A stretch of DNA of 64,000 nucleotides. Source: Halovenus carboxidivorans. GTDB taxonomy: Archaea > Halobacteriota > Halobacteria > Halobacteriales > Haloarculaceae. A program made the position numbers and the translations under genes. Location of the stretch: contig NZ_WUUT01000001.1 of the NCBI RefSeq assembly GCF_009831575.1, forward strand, positions 1 through 64,000, written 5' to 3'. A model generated the notes under the pieces. That model ran no database searches. It saw only the letters and a program-made list of their open reading frames with translations, and was not told the DNA's origin. This document shows positions 46,774 through 55,653 of the stretch, one piece after another (position 1 is the first letter of the stretch; each line of letters opens with the position of its first letter).

Positions 46774-46816
46774 TCGAAGGGAAGATTTGTACCACCGGCC
46801 CGCTAACCCCACGCTA

Positions 46817-47821
46817 ATGGAGGGGCCACTCTGGACCGAACGGCACGCGCCGACCATCGAGGAGTTGCCGCAGGCGGAGGTACGCGATCACTTCGAGCGG
46901 GCGCTGGAGGAGCCGATGAATCTCGTGGTCCACGGTCCGGCGGGCAGCGGCAAGACCGCCGCCGTCCGCGCGCTCACCCGGGCGGCCCACGACACCCCCG
47001 ACGCCGACCGGATCGAGATCAACGTCGCCGACTTCTTCGATTCCACGAAAAAGGAGATCGCAGAGGACCCGCGGTTCAGTCGCTTCATCGACGCCAAGCG
47101 CCGCCGGAACTCCTCGAAGGCCGATCTGATCAACCACGTCCTCAAGGAGTCGGCCAGCTACTCCCCCGCGACCGGCGAGTACAAGACGGTGGTACTGGAC
47201 AACGCCGAGGCGATGCGGGAGGACTTCCAGCAGGCGTTGCGCCGGGTGATGGAGCAGTACTACGAGGCCAGTCAGTTCGTCATCACGACCCGCCAGCCCT
47301 CCGCGCTGATCGCGCCGATCCGCTCGCGGTGTTTCCCGATTCCGGTCCGTGCGCCGACACAGGACGAGATCATCGGTGTCCTCGAAGAGATTGCCGAGGC
47401 CGAGGACGCCGCCTACGACGACGAGGGCCTCGAATACATCGCCGGCGCGGCCGACGGCGACCTCCGACAGGCCATTCTGAACGCGCAGACGACACACGAG
47501 CAGGAGGGTGAGATCACGATGAACGCCGCCTACGAGACGCTGTCCTCACTGGGCATCGACGAGCGCGTCCAGGAGATGATCGCCGACGCGGAGGCCGGCG
47601 AGTTCACCGACGCCCGCTCGACGCTGGACGAGTTGCTCGTCGACGAGGGATACAGCGGCAGCGAAGTCCTCGAAGACGTCCTCGCGGTGGCCCGCTCTCG
47701 GTACTCCGGCGACCAACTGGCGGAACTCCACCGCCTCGCCGGCGAGATCGATATGGATCTCCACGAGGGGACCAACGACCGCCTGCACGTCTCTCACCTG
47801 CTCGCGAACCTCGCGGAATAA
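46817..47821 (+). CDS. rfcC: Replication factor C small subunit, divergent type RfcC
   Basis: A 334-residue AAA+ clamp-loader subunit. WTERHAPTIEELPQ starts it, Walker A is HGPAGSGKTAAVRAL, and Walker B is degraded to VVLDNAEAM. The arginine-finger region is APIRSRCFPIPV, and a C-terminal collar domain follows. Haloarchaea carry a second, diverged small subunit (RfcC) beside RfcS; the altered DEAD box fits. ATG 46817 is chosen; the upstream in-frame ATG-like codon at 46787 adds ten residues that do not fit. The neighbouring rfcL gene is 12 kb away in this window. Confidence 0.88.
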   Translation: MEGPLWTERHAPTIEELPQAEVRDHFERALEEPMNLVVHGPAGSGKTAAVRALTRAAHDTPDADRIEINVADFFDSTKKEIAEDPRFSRFIDAKRRRNSSKADLINHVLKESASYSPATGEYKTVVLDNAEAMREDFQQALRRVMEQYYEASQFVITTRQPSALIAPIRSRCFPIPVRAPTQDEIIGVLEEIAEAEDAAYDDEGLEYIAGAADGDLRQAILNAQTTHEQEGEITMNAAYETLSSLGIDERVQEMIADAEAGEFTDARSTLDELLVDEGYSGSEVLEDVLAVARSRYSGDQLAELHRLAGEIDMDLHEGTNDRLHVSHLLANLAE

Positions 47822-47843
47822 CCCCCCGAGGGCGCTTCTCTCG

Positions 47844-47857
47844 ATTTATTTTGTTTT
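47844..47857 (+). terminator. T-rich tract after rfcC
   Basis: TTTATTTTGTTTTC lies about 25 bases after the rfcC stop and just before the stop of the convergent gene at 47866. T-rich tracts act as archaeal terminators. Confidence 0.55.
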
Positions 47858-47865
47858 CGGTCGGT

Positions 47866-48417
47866 TCAGTCCCGCTTCCCACGCACCGGTCTCCGTCTCG
47901 TCTCCTGGTCGCGGTCTCGTCTCCGGCCGCCGTCGAGGTGTTTGCCCAGCGCCTCGATCCGCTCGGTGAGTTCCGCAGCCACGTCGCCGCCCCGCCCGTC
48001 GAGTTCTTCGAGTCCGCCGACTAGCTGTGCTTCGAGCGTTCGGTTCAGATCGAGCGCGATGGTCAGTTGTTCGGCCCCGCGGGTCATCGCCGCCCGCTCC
48101 GTCCGTTCGTGGCTCTGTTCGACGGCGGTGTACAGTTCTCCCTGCTGCTCTCGTAGCCCGTCGAAGACGGTATCGACCGTCCCGTGCAGTCCGTTATCCG
48201 TCGACCCCTGCACACACTCCGCGACGGCCAGCGACCGATGGACGGACCCCCGGCCCAGTTCGAGCAGTTGTCGCCCGGCCTCCTCGCTGGCAGACAGCCC
48301 CTCCGCCGTGACCTCGCTGTGGACCGACCGCGGTAGCTCCAAGAGGTCTGCGCCGCGTTTGAGCGTCTCCCGCTGGAGTTCGAAGAGCGGCCCGATTGGC
48401 GTCTGGTACTCGCTCAT
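47866..48417 (-). CDS. Helical haloarchaeal protein of unknown function
   Basis: A 183-residue protein, predicted fully helical (MSEYQTPIGPLFELQRETLK, then heptad-like helices), ending in a basic Arg-rich tail (GGRRRDRDQETRRRPVRGK). There is no signal peptide or membrane helix. The helical layout resembles phasin-like granule-associated proteins, but I see no diagnostic motif and do not assign one. It is convergent with rfcC and follows the M50 protease gene on the same strand after 45 bases. Confidence 0.55.
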   Translation of the reverse strand: MSEYQTPIGPLFELQRETLKRGADLLELPRSVHSEVTAEGLSASEEAGRQLLELGRGSVHRSLAVAECVQGSTDNGLHGTVDTVFDGLREQQGELYTAVEQSHERTERAAMTRGAEQLTIALDLNRTLEAQLVGGLEELDGRGGDVAAELTERIEALGKHLDGGRRRDRDQETRRRPVRGKRD

Positions 48418-48462
48418 CGCTTCGCTCCGAACACGGGCGGACAGGATCGAAAAGTCGTCGGT

Positions 48463-49599
48463 TCAGAACGCGCCGGTCTCCCGTCGCATATTCAACGCGC
48501 TAGTGAAGTCCGGCCGGGAGATCAGCCCGATCGGTCGGCCGTCCCACTCCACGAGCGCGACCGGAGAGTCGCTCCCGATCAGTTCGTACAGTCCGTCGAC
48601 GGCGGCCGCCCGCCCGTCGATCCGCGGCACCTCGTCGGTCGCCACCGACCCGACCGCGGTCGTCGCGAACCTGTCGGTCGGCACCGACCGCAACTCGCCC
48701 GTTGTCACGACGCCGACGATGTCGCCGTCGCCGTCGACGACCGGGAGTTCGGATCGCCGGCTGGCGAACAGTCGATCCAGTGCGGCCTCGACGGTGGTGT
48801 CTGCCGGCAACGGCTCCTGATCGCTGACGAGATCCGCCACGGTGAGATCCGAGAGCAGCCCCGCGATGACGACCGACCGGGACTCGTTGGTCGCCGCGAC
48901 GTGGACGAACAGCGCCAGGATCAAAAGCAGGGGGCTGAACGTGATGATCCCCACGCCGAGAAAGAGCAGCGCGAAGATCGTTCCGACGCTCGCGGCCGTC
49001 CGGGTCGCGCTGACGTACGAGCGGTTGCGGGCCAGAAGCGCCCGCAGCACGCGACCGCCGTCCATCGGAAAGGCCGGGAGCATGTTGAACGCGGCCAGGA
49101 AGACGTTCATCACCGCGAGAAAGCCGACGCAGTAGACGGGCAGTACCGCCGACTCCGGGAGCACGACCAGCACCGCGAGCGCGGCGCCAGCGAGCAGGAG
49201 ACTCGACGCCGGGCCGGCGATGGCGATCCAGAACTCCCGGTCCCACTCGTCGGGCATACTCGACAGACTCGCGAGTCCGCCGAGCAACCACAGCGTGATC
49301 GACTCCACTTCGATCTCGTAGTGCATCGCGGCCCACGCGTGGCCGAGTTCGTGGAAGGTGACGCTGCCGAACAGCGCAACCGCCGAGACGGTCCCGATCA
49401 GCCACCTGTCCTCCGGTCCCGACAGCGCCGCCGGATCGACCGTCGCCGGGGTCAGCCCCGTAATCACTCGCGAGTAGGCCTCGATCTGCTCGCCGCTGCC
49501 GATCAGAAACGCCAGAATCGGGAGAAACACCAGCAGGGAGATGTTGATCCTGATGGGGATCCCCCAGACGCGGAAAATCGTGTAGTTGTACTTCGACAT
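48463..49599 (-). CDS. Site-2-type M50 metalloprotease with CBS domains
   Basis: A 378-residue membrane protein. The zinc motif FHELGHAWAAMHY is in the second or third helix and the second metal motif NMLPAFPMDGGRVLR follows, as in site-2 proteases that cut substrates within the membrane. The last ~130 residues are two CBS domains (VADLVSDQEPLPADTTVEAA and VGSVATDEVPRI), a common architecture in archaea for nucleotide-sensing control. The start ATG 49599 (MSKYNYTIFRVWGIPI) is sensible. The frame stays open further upstream only through antisense of the F420 enzyme gene. Confidence 0.9.
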   Translation of the reverse strand: MSKYNYTIFRVWGIPIRINISLLVFLPILAFLIGSGEQIEAYSRVITGLTPATVDPAALSGPEDRWLIGTVSAVALFGSVTFHELGHAWAAMHYEIEVESITLWLLGGLASLSSMPDEWDREFWIAIAGPASSLLLAGAALAVLVVLPESAVLPVYCVGFLAVMNVFLAAFNMLPAFPMDGGRVLRALLARNRSYVSATRTAASVGTIFALLFLGVGIITFSPLLLILALFVHVAATNESRSVVIAGLLSDLTVADLVSDQEPLPADTTVEAALDRLFASRRSELPVVDGDGDIVGVVTTGELRSVPTDRFATTAVGSVATDEVPRIDGRAAAVDGLYELIGSDSPVALVEWDGRPIGLISRPDFTSALNMRRETGAF

Positions 49600-49673
49600 A
49601 CTCCCCGGAGGTGCGGCCCGGAGGTATGTTTTGGGATCCCCCGACTCCCTGCCCACGCGCCCCGGCCCGCAGG

Positions 49674-50684
49674 CTACTCGATCATCGGCTCGACCGCCGT
49701 CATCGTGAACTCCTTGTCTTCCTGGCTCATCCCGCTGACGAACCCGAGTCGGATCGCGTCGACGCCCTCGATGTCGGCGAAGGTGTCGAGTTTCGACCGC
49801 ACGTCTTCTGGCGTTCCGACGGCGGCCACCGAATCGAGCAGGTCGTCCGGCAGCGCCTCGGCCATCGCCGCCGTGTCCCGATTCTCCCACAGATCCCGAA
49901 TCTCGGCGACGGTGTCCTCGTATCCCTGCTCCGCAATCGAATTGCCGTAGAACGGTCCGTACGCGCCGATCAGAAAGGAGATCATCTGCTTCGCGACCGC
50001 GCGGGCGCGGTCGGGGTCCTCGCTGGCGAACGTGCGGATCAGCGGGCTGACCCGGATCTCTTCGGCCGAGCGCTCGCCCAACTCCGCCCCGCGCCGTAGA
50101 TCCGCCAGCCGGTCTTCGAGTCCCTCGACGGTGAACAGTTGCGGTACCCAGCCGTCGGCGAACCGCCCGGTCAGTTCGGTCCCTTTCGGTCCGAGCGCCG
50201 CCACGTCGATTGCCGGCGGCTGGTCCGGAATCGAGCGCTCGTAGCTCAGTCCGCCGAGATCGTAGATCTCGCCGTCGTAGGTGACCGATCCGCCCTCGTA
50301 GACCTCGTGGACGATGTCGATGGTCTCGCGGAGTCGCCGGAGCGGGCGGTCGAACTCCCCGCCGTGCCAGCGCTCGGCCAGGGCGGGCGAACTCGTCCCG
50401 AGTCCGAGCCGAAACCGGCCGTCGGTGATCTCGTCCATCGTCAGCGCGGTCTGGGCGTACACCGTCGGGGCACGGGCGTACGGCGAGAGCACGTCGTCGG
50501 TGATGCCGATCTCGTCGGTGCGCTCGGCGATGACCGTCAGGACCGGGACGATGTTCCACCCGGTTGTCTCGCCCATCGTCACGTTCGCGAAGCCGTGTTC
50601 TTCGGCCAGTTTTGCCTGTTCGGCGATCGAATCGATCTCGCTGTGGTCGTCGGTCATCAGGACCAGATCGAACGGCGCTGTCAT
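49674..50684 (-). CDS. F420-dependent luciferase-like oxidoreductase
   Basis: A 336-residue TIM-barrel protein of the LLM class (5,10-methylenetetrahydromethanopterin reductase-like). APFDLVLMTDDHSEIDSIAE starts it, the family's GRFRLGLGTSSP is present, and the C-terminal GTPEDVRSKLDTFADIEGVD closes it. Halophiles have F420, so a coenzyme F420 cofactor is likely. ATG 50684 is favoured over the upstream start at 50705, which adds seven residues. The substrate is unknown. It diverges from an MFS transporter gene with 36 bases between them. Confidence 0.85.
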   Translation of the reverse strand: MTAPFDLVLMTDDHSEIDSIAEQAKLAEEHGFANVTMGETTGWNIVPVLTVIAERTDEIGITDDVLSPYARAPTVYAQTALTMDEITDGRFRLGLGTSSPALAERWHGGEFDRPLRRLRETIDIVHEVYEGGSVTYDGEIYDLGGLSYERSIPDQPPAIDVAALGPKGTELTGRFADGWVPQLFTVEGLEDRLADLRRGAELGERSAEEIRVSPLIRTFASEDPDRARAVAKQMISFLIGAYGPFYGNSIAEQGYEDTVAEIRDLWENRDTAAMAEALPDDLLDSVAAVGTPEDVRSKLDTFADIEGVDAIRLGFVSGMSQEDKEFTMTAVEPMIE

Positions 50685-50720
50685 CGGTGTCGGTGACACA
50701 GCCACCGGATAAAAACGTGG

Positions 50721-52103
50721 GTGTCCGCGCCAGCCGACAGCCAGATACCGCTCCGGGTCGAAGCCAGCCTCGTGAGTGCTCGCCAGGCGACGACGGGCGC
50801 CGACACCGACGCCACACTTCCCGACAGCGCACGCCGCCGCGTCGCCGCCGTCGTCGCCATCGTCTTCGTTGACCTGCTCGGGTTCGGCATCATCATCCCG
50901 ATTCTTCCCTTCTACGTCCGTTCCTTCGGCGTGAGCGACGTGTTCATCGGCCTGCTGGCGGCCTCGTACTCGCTCGCACAGTTCGCCGCCGCACCGGCGC
51001 TCGGGCGGATCTCCGACCAGCGCGGCCGGCGACCGGTGCTCATGCTCTCGGTCGGCGTCGCCGGTATCGCCTGGCTGGTCTTCGGCGTCGCGGCGGAGAT
51101 CGGCTCCGCGTACGGGACGACTCTCGGACTCGTCGTGCTGTTCGGCGCCCGTCTGTTGGCGGGAGCCGCGGGCGGAAACATCGCCGCGGCACAGGCGTAC
51201 ATCGCGGACGTGACGCCGCCGGCAGATCGCCCCGCCGCTCTCGGTCTGGTCGGGGCGGCCTTCGGTCTCGGTTTCGTCTTCGGACCGGCCATCGGTGGGC
51301 TGCTCGCGAGTCCGGCGGCCGTCTCCCTCGCCGGTCGGTTCGTCCCCGCCGTCGTTCCCGTGACGCCGTTTTCCCTGCCGAGTTTCGCCGCCGCGGGCTT
51401 CTCCTTTCTCGCGCTCGCGGCGGCGGCGGTCGTCCTCGAAGAGCCCGACCGGCCGCGCTCGCCGGCCCGGAAGGTGACCTTCGTCGGCCAGTTCCGCTCG
51501 GCGCTGTCCGACGCCGCGCTCCGACCGCTGGTCGTCGCCTTCTTTTTGAGTTCGCTCGCGTTCGCCGGCCTGACGGTGATGTTCGTTCCGTTCGTGGCCG
51601 ATTTCTTCGGCTACGACGCCACCGACGCGGCGCTGTTTCTCGCGTACATCGGCGCACTCGGCATCGTCAACCAGGGATTTCTCGTCGGTCGGCTCTCCCG
51701 GCGGATCGGGGTCAGGCAGGTCGTCCGGGTCGGCGTCGTCTCGCTGTTCGTCGCGCTCGTCCTCGTCGCGGCCTCGCCGCTCGCGGGCACCGCGGCGCTG
51801 TCGACGGCCGGTCCGGAGTGGCTGACCGGCGGGCTCGTCGTCCTGCTAGCCTTCGGCGCGTTGACTTCTTTCGGCAACGGTGCGATCACGGTCGGCCTGG
51901 CGTCGCTGGTCTCGCAGGCGACGGCCGCGGACGCCCAGGGCTCGGCGTTCGGCGTCACGCAGGCGGCCGGCAGTCTCGGCCGGACTATCGGGCCCCCGGT
52001 CGCTGCCGCCGCCTACGTCGGGGCCTACTGGTCGCCGTTTCTCGGCGGTGCGCTGTTGCTCGTCCCCGTGTGGCTGTTGCTCCGGACCGCCCCGAAGCTC
52101 TAA
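50721..52103 (+). CDS. MFS transporter (drug/H+ antiporter type)
   Basis: A protein of up to 460 residues with about 12 hydrophobic segments. It starts GTG 50721, or more likely at GTG 50772 (VSARQ), giving 443 residues. The MFS signature lies between helices 2 and 3 as LGRISDQRGRRPVL, and RDPRR-type charged loops follow. The first membrane helix is VAAVVAIVFVDLLGFGIIIP. The long Ala/Val-rich segments and lack of a soluble domain fit a 12-helix efflux carrier. The substrate is not predictable. Confidence 0.88.
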   Translation: MSAPADSQIPLRVEASLVSARQATTGADTDATLPDSARRRVAAVVAIVFVDLLGFGIIIPILPFYVRSFGVSDVFIGLLAASYSLAQFAAAPALGRISDQRGRRPVLMLSVGVAGIAWLVFGVAAEIGSAYGTTLGLVVLFGARLLAGAAGGNIAAAQAYIADVTPPADRPAALGLVGAAFGLGFVFGPAIGGLLASPAAVSLAGRFVPAVVPVTPFSLPSFAAAGFSFLALAAAAVVLEEPDRPRSPARKVTFVGQFRSALSDAALRPLVVAFFLSSLAFAGLTVMFVPFVADFFGYDATDAALFLAYIGALGIVNQGFLVGRLSRRIGVRQVVRVGVVSLFVALVLVAASPLAGTAALSTAGPEWLTGGLVVLLAFGALTSFGNGAITVGLASLVSQATAADAQGSAFGVTQAAGSLGRTIGPPVAAAAYVGAYWSPFLGGALLLVPVWLLLRTAPKL

Positions 52104-52127
52104 CACCCGACCGGTCGAACCCCCGCT

Positions 52128-52985
52128 ATGCGCGTGCTCGTTCTCGGATCGGGCGGCAACACGCCCATCCCGACACCGACCTGTCGCTGTGCCGTCTGCA
52201 AACAGGCCCGCTCCGAAGGCGTCCCCTACGCCCGCGGCGGCAACTCGCTGTATCTCCCCGAGTCGGCGGCGCTGATCGACGCCCCGGAGTTCGCCTTCCG
52301 GGCGCTGAACCGCGAGCGAGTCGAGGCACTCGAGTACATCCTCCTCACCCACTGGCACCCAGACCACGTCAACGGTCTCCGACTGGTTCAGTCGCGGGAT
52401 CTGAGCGCTCACGACGGACTGCTCGACGCCGTCGCCGCGGGCGGCCCGACACTGGTCACGACCGAGGCGGTCTACGAGCGCACCCGCGAGGTCTTCGGTC
52501 AGATCGACCACTTCCGCCAGCAGGGGTTTTTCGACGTGACCTTCCTGGACGACGGCCCCCTGCGGATCGACGGGACGACAGTCCGCTCGATTCCCTACGC
52601 CCTCGAAGGCGAGGAAGAAGACGCGACGGCCTTCGAGATCACTCGCGGCGAGCAGACGGTGCTGATCGCCTCCGACGACTCCCGGTATCTGGAGGAGGAC
52701 CGACTCCCAGAGGAGATCGATCTCGCGGTCTTCGAGTGTGGCTACTTCGAGCGCGGCCCCGACGGCGAGCGGATCCTGACCGAAGCGGATCTGTCCTTTC
52801 TCGCCGACGAACTCGGCCACGAGGAGGTCATGGCCCGGATCGACCGCCTCGATCCCGACCGAACGCTGCTGACCGAGATCGAACACTTCACCGCCCGCAG
52901 CCACGACCACTTCGCGGAACTCGCCTCGACCGACGGCTACGAGGGCGTCGAGTTCGCCCACGACGGCCTGGAGATCGAAATCTGA
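52128..52985 (+). CDS. Metallo-beta-lactamase-fold hydrolase (PhnP/PqqB-like)
   Basis: A 285-residue enzyme. It starts VLVLGSGGNTPIPTPTCRCA with the CRCAVCKQAR cysteine cluster common in cyclic phosphodiesterases of the PhnP/PqqB branch. The metal motif is LTHWHPDHVNGL, and SDDSRYL plus later His residues (EHFTARSH) complete it. It could hydrolyse phosphoribosyl cyclic phosphate or another small ester. No phosphonate genes are nearby. The next gene overlaps it by one base (TGATG). Confidence 0.85.
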   Translation: MRVLVLGSGGNTPIPTPTCRCAVCKQARSEGVPYARGGNSLYLPESAALIDAPEFAFRALNRERVEALEYILLTHWHPDHVNGLRLVQSRDLSAHDGLLDAVAAGGPTLVTTEAVYERTREVFGQIDHFRQQGFFDVTFLDDGPLRIDGTTVRSIPYALEGEEEDATAFEITRGEQTVLIASDDSRYLEEDRLPEEIDLAVFECGYFERGPDGERILTEADLSFLADELGHEEVMARIDRLDPDRTLLTEIEHFTARSHDHFAELASTDGYEGVEFAHDGLEIEI

Positions 52986-53404
52986 TGAACGTCGTTCGCA
53001 CGCCCGACGGTCGTCGTCTGGAGGTCGACCGGCGGATCGACGCCGACCCCGCGAGCGCGTGGGACCTGCTCGTCACGCCGGACCGCTGGCCGGAGTGGGG
53101 GCCGAGCGTCCGGGCCGTCGACTGCGCGGCGGCGCGGATCAGCGAGGGGACGACCGGCCGCGTCAGGGTGCCCGGCGGCGTGTGGATCTTTTTCGAGATC
53201 ACGGCCTGCCGGGAGCCGACGGCCGGGCGAGCGGGGCGGTGGAGTTGGCGCGTGGCGAAGATCCCGGCCACCGGCCACCGGGTCGAACCCGTTTCTGGAG
53301 GCTGTCGAGTCGTCTTCGAGATACCGCTCGTCGCGGCGGGGTACGCGCCCGTCTGTTCCCGGGCGCTCGATCGAATCGCGTCGATCCTGCGGTCGGAGCC
53401 GTGA
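52985..53404 (+). CDS. SRPBCC-family (START-like) protein
   Basis: A 139-residue protein. LEVDRRIDADPASAWDLLVT and TPDRWPEWGPSVRAVDCAAA are the N-terminal signatures of polyketide cyclase/SRPBCC domains, which have a deep hydrophobic pocket. ATG 52985 overlaps the previous stop. It is likely translated with the hydrolase upstream. The ligand is not known. Confidence 0.8.
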   Translation: MNVVRTPDGRRLEVDRRIDADPASAWDLLVTPDRWPEWGPSVRAVDCAAARISEGTTGRVRVPGGVWIFFEITACREPTAGRAGRWSWRVAKIPATGHRVEPVSGGCRVVFEIPLVAAGYAPVCSRALDRIASILRSEP

Positions 53405-53408
53405 GGCG

Positions 53409-54002
53409 TTACGACCCCGGCATCCGTACCTCGCCGCCCCCGCTTCGTCCCGCACCGCCCTCTCTGCCGCCGCCCCGCTGCCAGTGGACAATCACGCCTC
53501 CGAGACCGAGCGTCAGTACGACCAACCCGCCAATCGTTCCGAGCACCGGGATCACCGAGAACAACCCCCCGAGCACGGTGGCGACTGCCAGTGCCGCCGG
53601 CCACGTCTCCCCGACGACTCGACCCGCGGTGAGATAGCCGATCACGCCGACGACGACGATCCCGAACGCTATCGGGACCAACAGCACGACGCCGATCCGA
53701 CTGAGCACGAGAATCACCGCCAGCCCGAACAGACTGAACAGTCCGAGGAGTCCGGCCCCAAACGAGCTACCAGGTTCCTCCAGGATGGTGTCCGTCACGT
53801 CCTCCGTGTACTCCGGAGAGACCAGCACTAACGCGGTGCCGATAACGAATATCGTGACCACAGTGAGCAGTGGTCGTTCGTGCAGCACGAAACTGGGATC
53901 TGCGGCCCCGCCGACCTCTGCACTCGCGGGTTCGACGAACACCGACGCGCAGACGAGACCGCAACTCACCAGCGCCGGCCGTCGCGGCGAGTGTCGCTCC
54001 AT
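53409..54002 (-). CDS. Membrane protein with signal peptide, unknown function
   Basis: A 197-residue protein. An N-terminal signal-like segment (ALVSCGLVCASVFVEPASAE) is followed by four or five membrane helices, a short hydrophilic stretch (SPEYTEDVTDTILEEPGSSF) between helices 1 and 2, and a Gly/Arg-rich tail (GGGREGGAGRSGGGE). No domain is recognised. Convergent with the SRPBCC gene, with four bases between. Confidence 0.65.
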   Translation of the reverse strand: MERHSPRRPALVSCGLVCASVFVEPASAEVGGAADPSFVLHERPLLTVVTIFVIGTALVLVSPEYTEDVTDTILEEPGSSFGAGLLGLFSLFGLAVILVLSRIGVVLLVPIAFGIVVVGVIGYLTAGRVVGETWPAALAVATVLGGLFSVIPVLGTIGGLVVLTLGLGGVIVHWQRGGGREGGAGRSGGGEVRMPGS

Positions 54003-54109
54003 CGCTTCGGAAGTGTCCGGCCGACACTAAGTCTGTGGTCACGGTTCCCGCGGAGAGAAACGCGGACTGTGCGGGACGGCCCCGCCGACAGCAGTCCCGG
54101 CAGAAACTC

Positions 54110-54418
54110 TCAGCCGGAGTGTTTCGCGGCCAGCACGTCGACCTCTTCGATCTGTGGCTCCTCGGCGAGCAGTTCGTCGGCGTTCGCCATCAGTTGCTCG
54201 GCAATCTCCCCGTCGAGGTGTGCCTGTCGGCCGTCCTCGTCGGGGAAGGTATCGAAGATGCCGAAGGTCGTGTCGTCGAATCGCAGCGCGAACCACGTCG
54301 TCGTCTTCTCCTCGTCTTCGGCCATCGGCAGTGCCGATTCGAGAAACTCCTCGACCTCCTCGGCCTTCTCGGGTTTCGCTTCGAGCGTCGCCTGCAGCGC
54401 GTATTCGGACTCAGACAT
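54110..54418 (-). CDS. Antibiotic biosynthesis monooxygenase (ABM)-fold protein
   Basis: A 102-residue dimeric ferredoxin-like fold: YALQATLEAKPEKAEEVEEF, WFALRFDDTTFGIFDTFPDE and HLDGEIAEQLMANAD match small ABM/quinol monooxygenase-like proteins, some of which act on quinones or heme. No cofactor is needed. The gene stands alone, 108 bases from the previous gene and 42 from the next. Confidence 0.85.
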   Translation of the reverse strand: MSESEYALQATLEAKPEKAEEVEEFLESALPMAEDEEKTTTWFALRFDDTTFGIFDTFPDEDGRQAHLDGEIAEQLMANADELLAEEPQIEEVDVLAAKHSG

Positions 54419-54459
54419 TCCAGATCAGGATACGCTCGGCCCGCGAATAAAGCCAGGAC

Positions 54460-55653
54460 CTAACGAGGTTGGGCCGCGGGTGCGCGCTCGCGTCTGTGTC
54501 GGCGGTACTGCCGGGCCAGCAGGGCCACGCTGATCAGCAGGCTCCCGGCCAGCGCCCAGAACGCGGTCGTGAACCCGGCCTGCTGGGCGACGATGCCGAC
54601 GAACCCCGGGCCGAGGGCGTTCGCCGTCAGGAACACCGCTCGGGAGGCCCCGACATCGCTGCCCATACTCCCGTCGGGGGCGGCCTCCATCACGACGGTA
54701 TCTGCGATCGGAAAGCCGGATTTGTAGCCGAGCGCGGTCAGCACCGTCCCGACCGCGATCACCGGCAGGGAGGGTGCAACCAACACCAGAGCCGTGCCGA
54801 CCAGCGAGACGAGCAGGCCACAGACGCCGACCAGCAGCCGAGGGAACCGATCAGAGAGGTCTCCGGCGACCGGCTTGGCGAGGATCCCGGCCCCGAACAG
54901 CAGCGCGAAACTCCCGCTCGCAACCGTCTCGGAGAAGCCACCGGAGACAAGCAGCGTCGGGAAGAAATTGGTCAACCCGCCGACGAAGAAGTAGAATATC
55001 GAGAACGCGACGAGCGTCTCCCGCTGGTCGCGCGTCGCGACGAGACGGCCCGCAGTCTCCCCTGGGCTCAGCTCCACCCGTGCCCGCTCGTACGGCTCCC
55101 GGTTCCAGAGTACGTACAGCACCCCCACGAGCGTCAGGACGACGATCACCGGCAGAAACGCGACTTGCCACACCGTCGTCGCGAGGACGGCGACGGCCAG
55201 CCCCGAGGCGAGGACGCCGCCCACGTCCGTCCCGGCGGAGTAGATCCCGAGCGCCCGCCCCCGGCGAGCGGTGAAGAGATCGCCCAGCAGCGCCCGCGAC
55301 GGGCTGGCGAACAGCCCTTTTCCGATCCCGAGGACGACGACCGCGCCGACGAACAGCGCGGCGGTGACCGACAGCGCAATCGCGACGAAGCCGACGACCA
55401 GCACGCCGAATCCGGGGACGATCAGCGTCGCCCGCGAGAGTTCATCGGAGTACGTGCCGCTGGGATACTGGACGACGGCGTAGACCAACCCGAAGGCGGT
55501 CAGCGCCGCCCCGATTCCCGCCGGCGAAAACGACAGCGTCTCGGTGATCCGGGGCAGCAACGGCGGCAACAGAAACCGGCCGCACTGCAGCGTCGCCCAC
55601 CCGAGCGCGAGCGCGAGCAGAATCCGGTTCTCGTAGCGGAGGCGCCTGGTCAC
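54460..55653 (-). CDS. MFS transporter
   Basis: A 397-residue transporter with 11 or 12 hydrophobic segments. YENRILLALALGWATLQCGR is the first, and the MFS motif after helix 2 is seen as YPSGTYSDELSRATLI. GTG 55653 is the start and overlaps the prs stop (GTGA), so it is cotranscribed with prs. The frame extends upstream only through Arg-rich antisense-like sequence. The substrate cannot be predicted. Confidence 0.87.
   Translation of the reverse strand: MTRRLRYENRILLALALGWATLQCGRFLLPPLLPRITETLSFSPAGIGAALTAFGLVYAVVQYPSGTYSDELSRATLIVPGFGVLVVGFVAIALSVTAALFVGAVVVLGIGKGLFASPSRALLGDLFTARRGRALGIYSAGTDVGGVLASGLAVAVLATTVWQVAFLPVIVVLTLVGVLYVLWNREPYERARVELSPGETAGRLVATRDQRETLVAFSIFYFFVGGLTNFFPTLLVSGGFSETVASGSFALLFGAGILAKPVAGDLSDRFPRLLVGVCGLLVSLVGTALVLVAPSLPVIAVGTVLTALGYKSGFPIADTVVMEAAPDGSMGSDVGASRAVFLTANALGPGFVGIVAQQAGFTTAFWALAGSLLISVALLARQYRRHRRERAPAAQPR

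Noticed and set aside
48463-50832. Extension of the M50 protease frame to 789 residues
   Set aside because: The additional ~410 residues are antisense to the F420 oxidoreductase and are Arg/Gly-rich; the membrane protein begins with MSKYNYTIFRVWGIPI at 49599.
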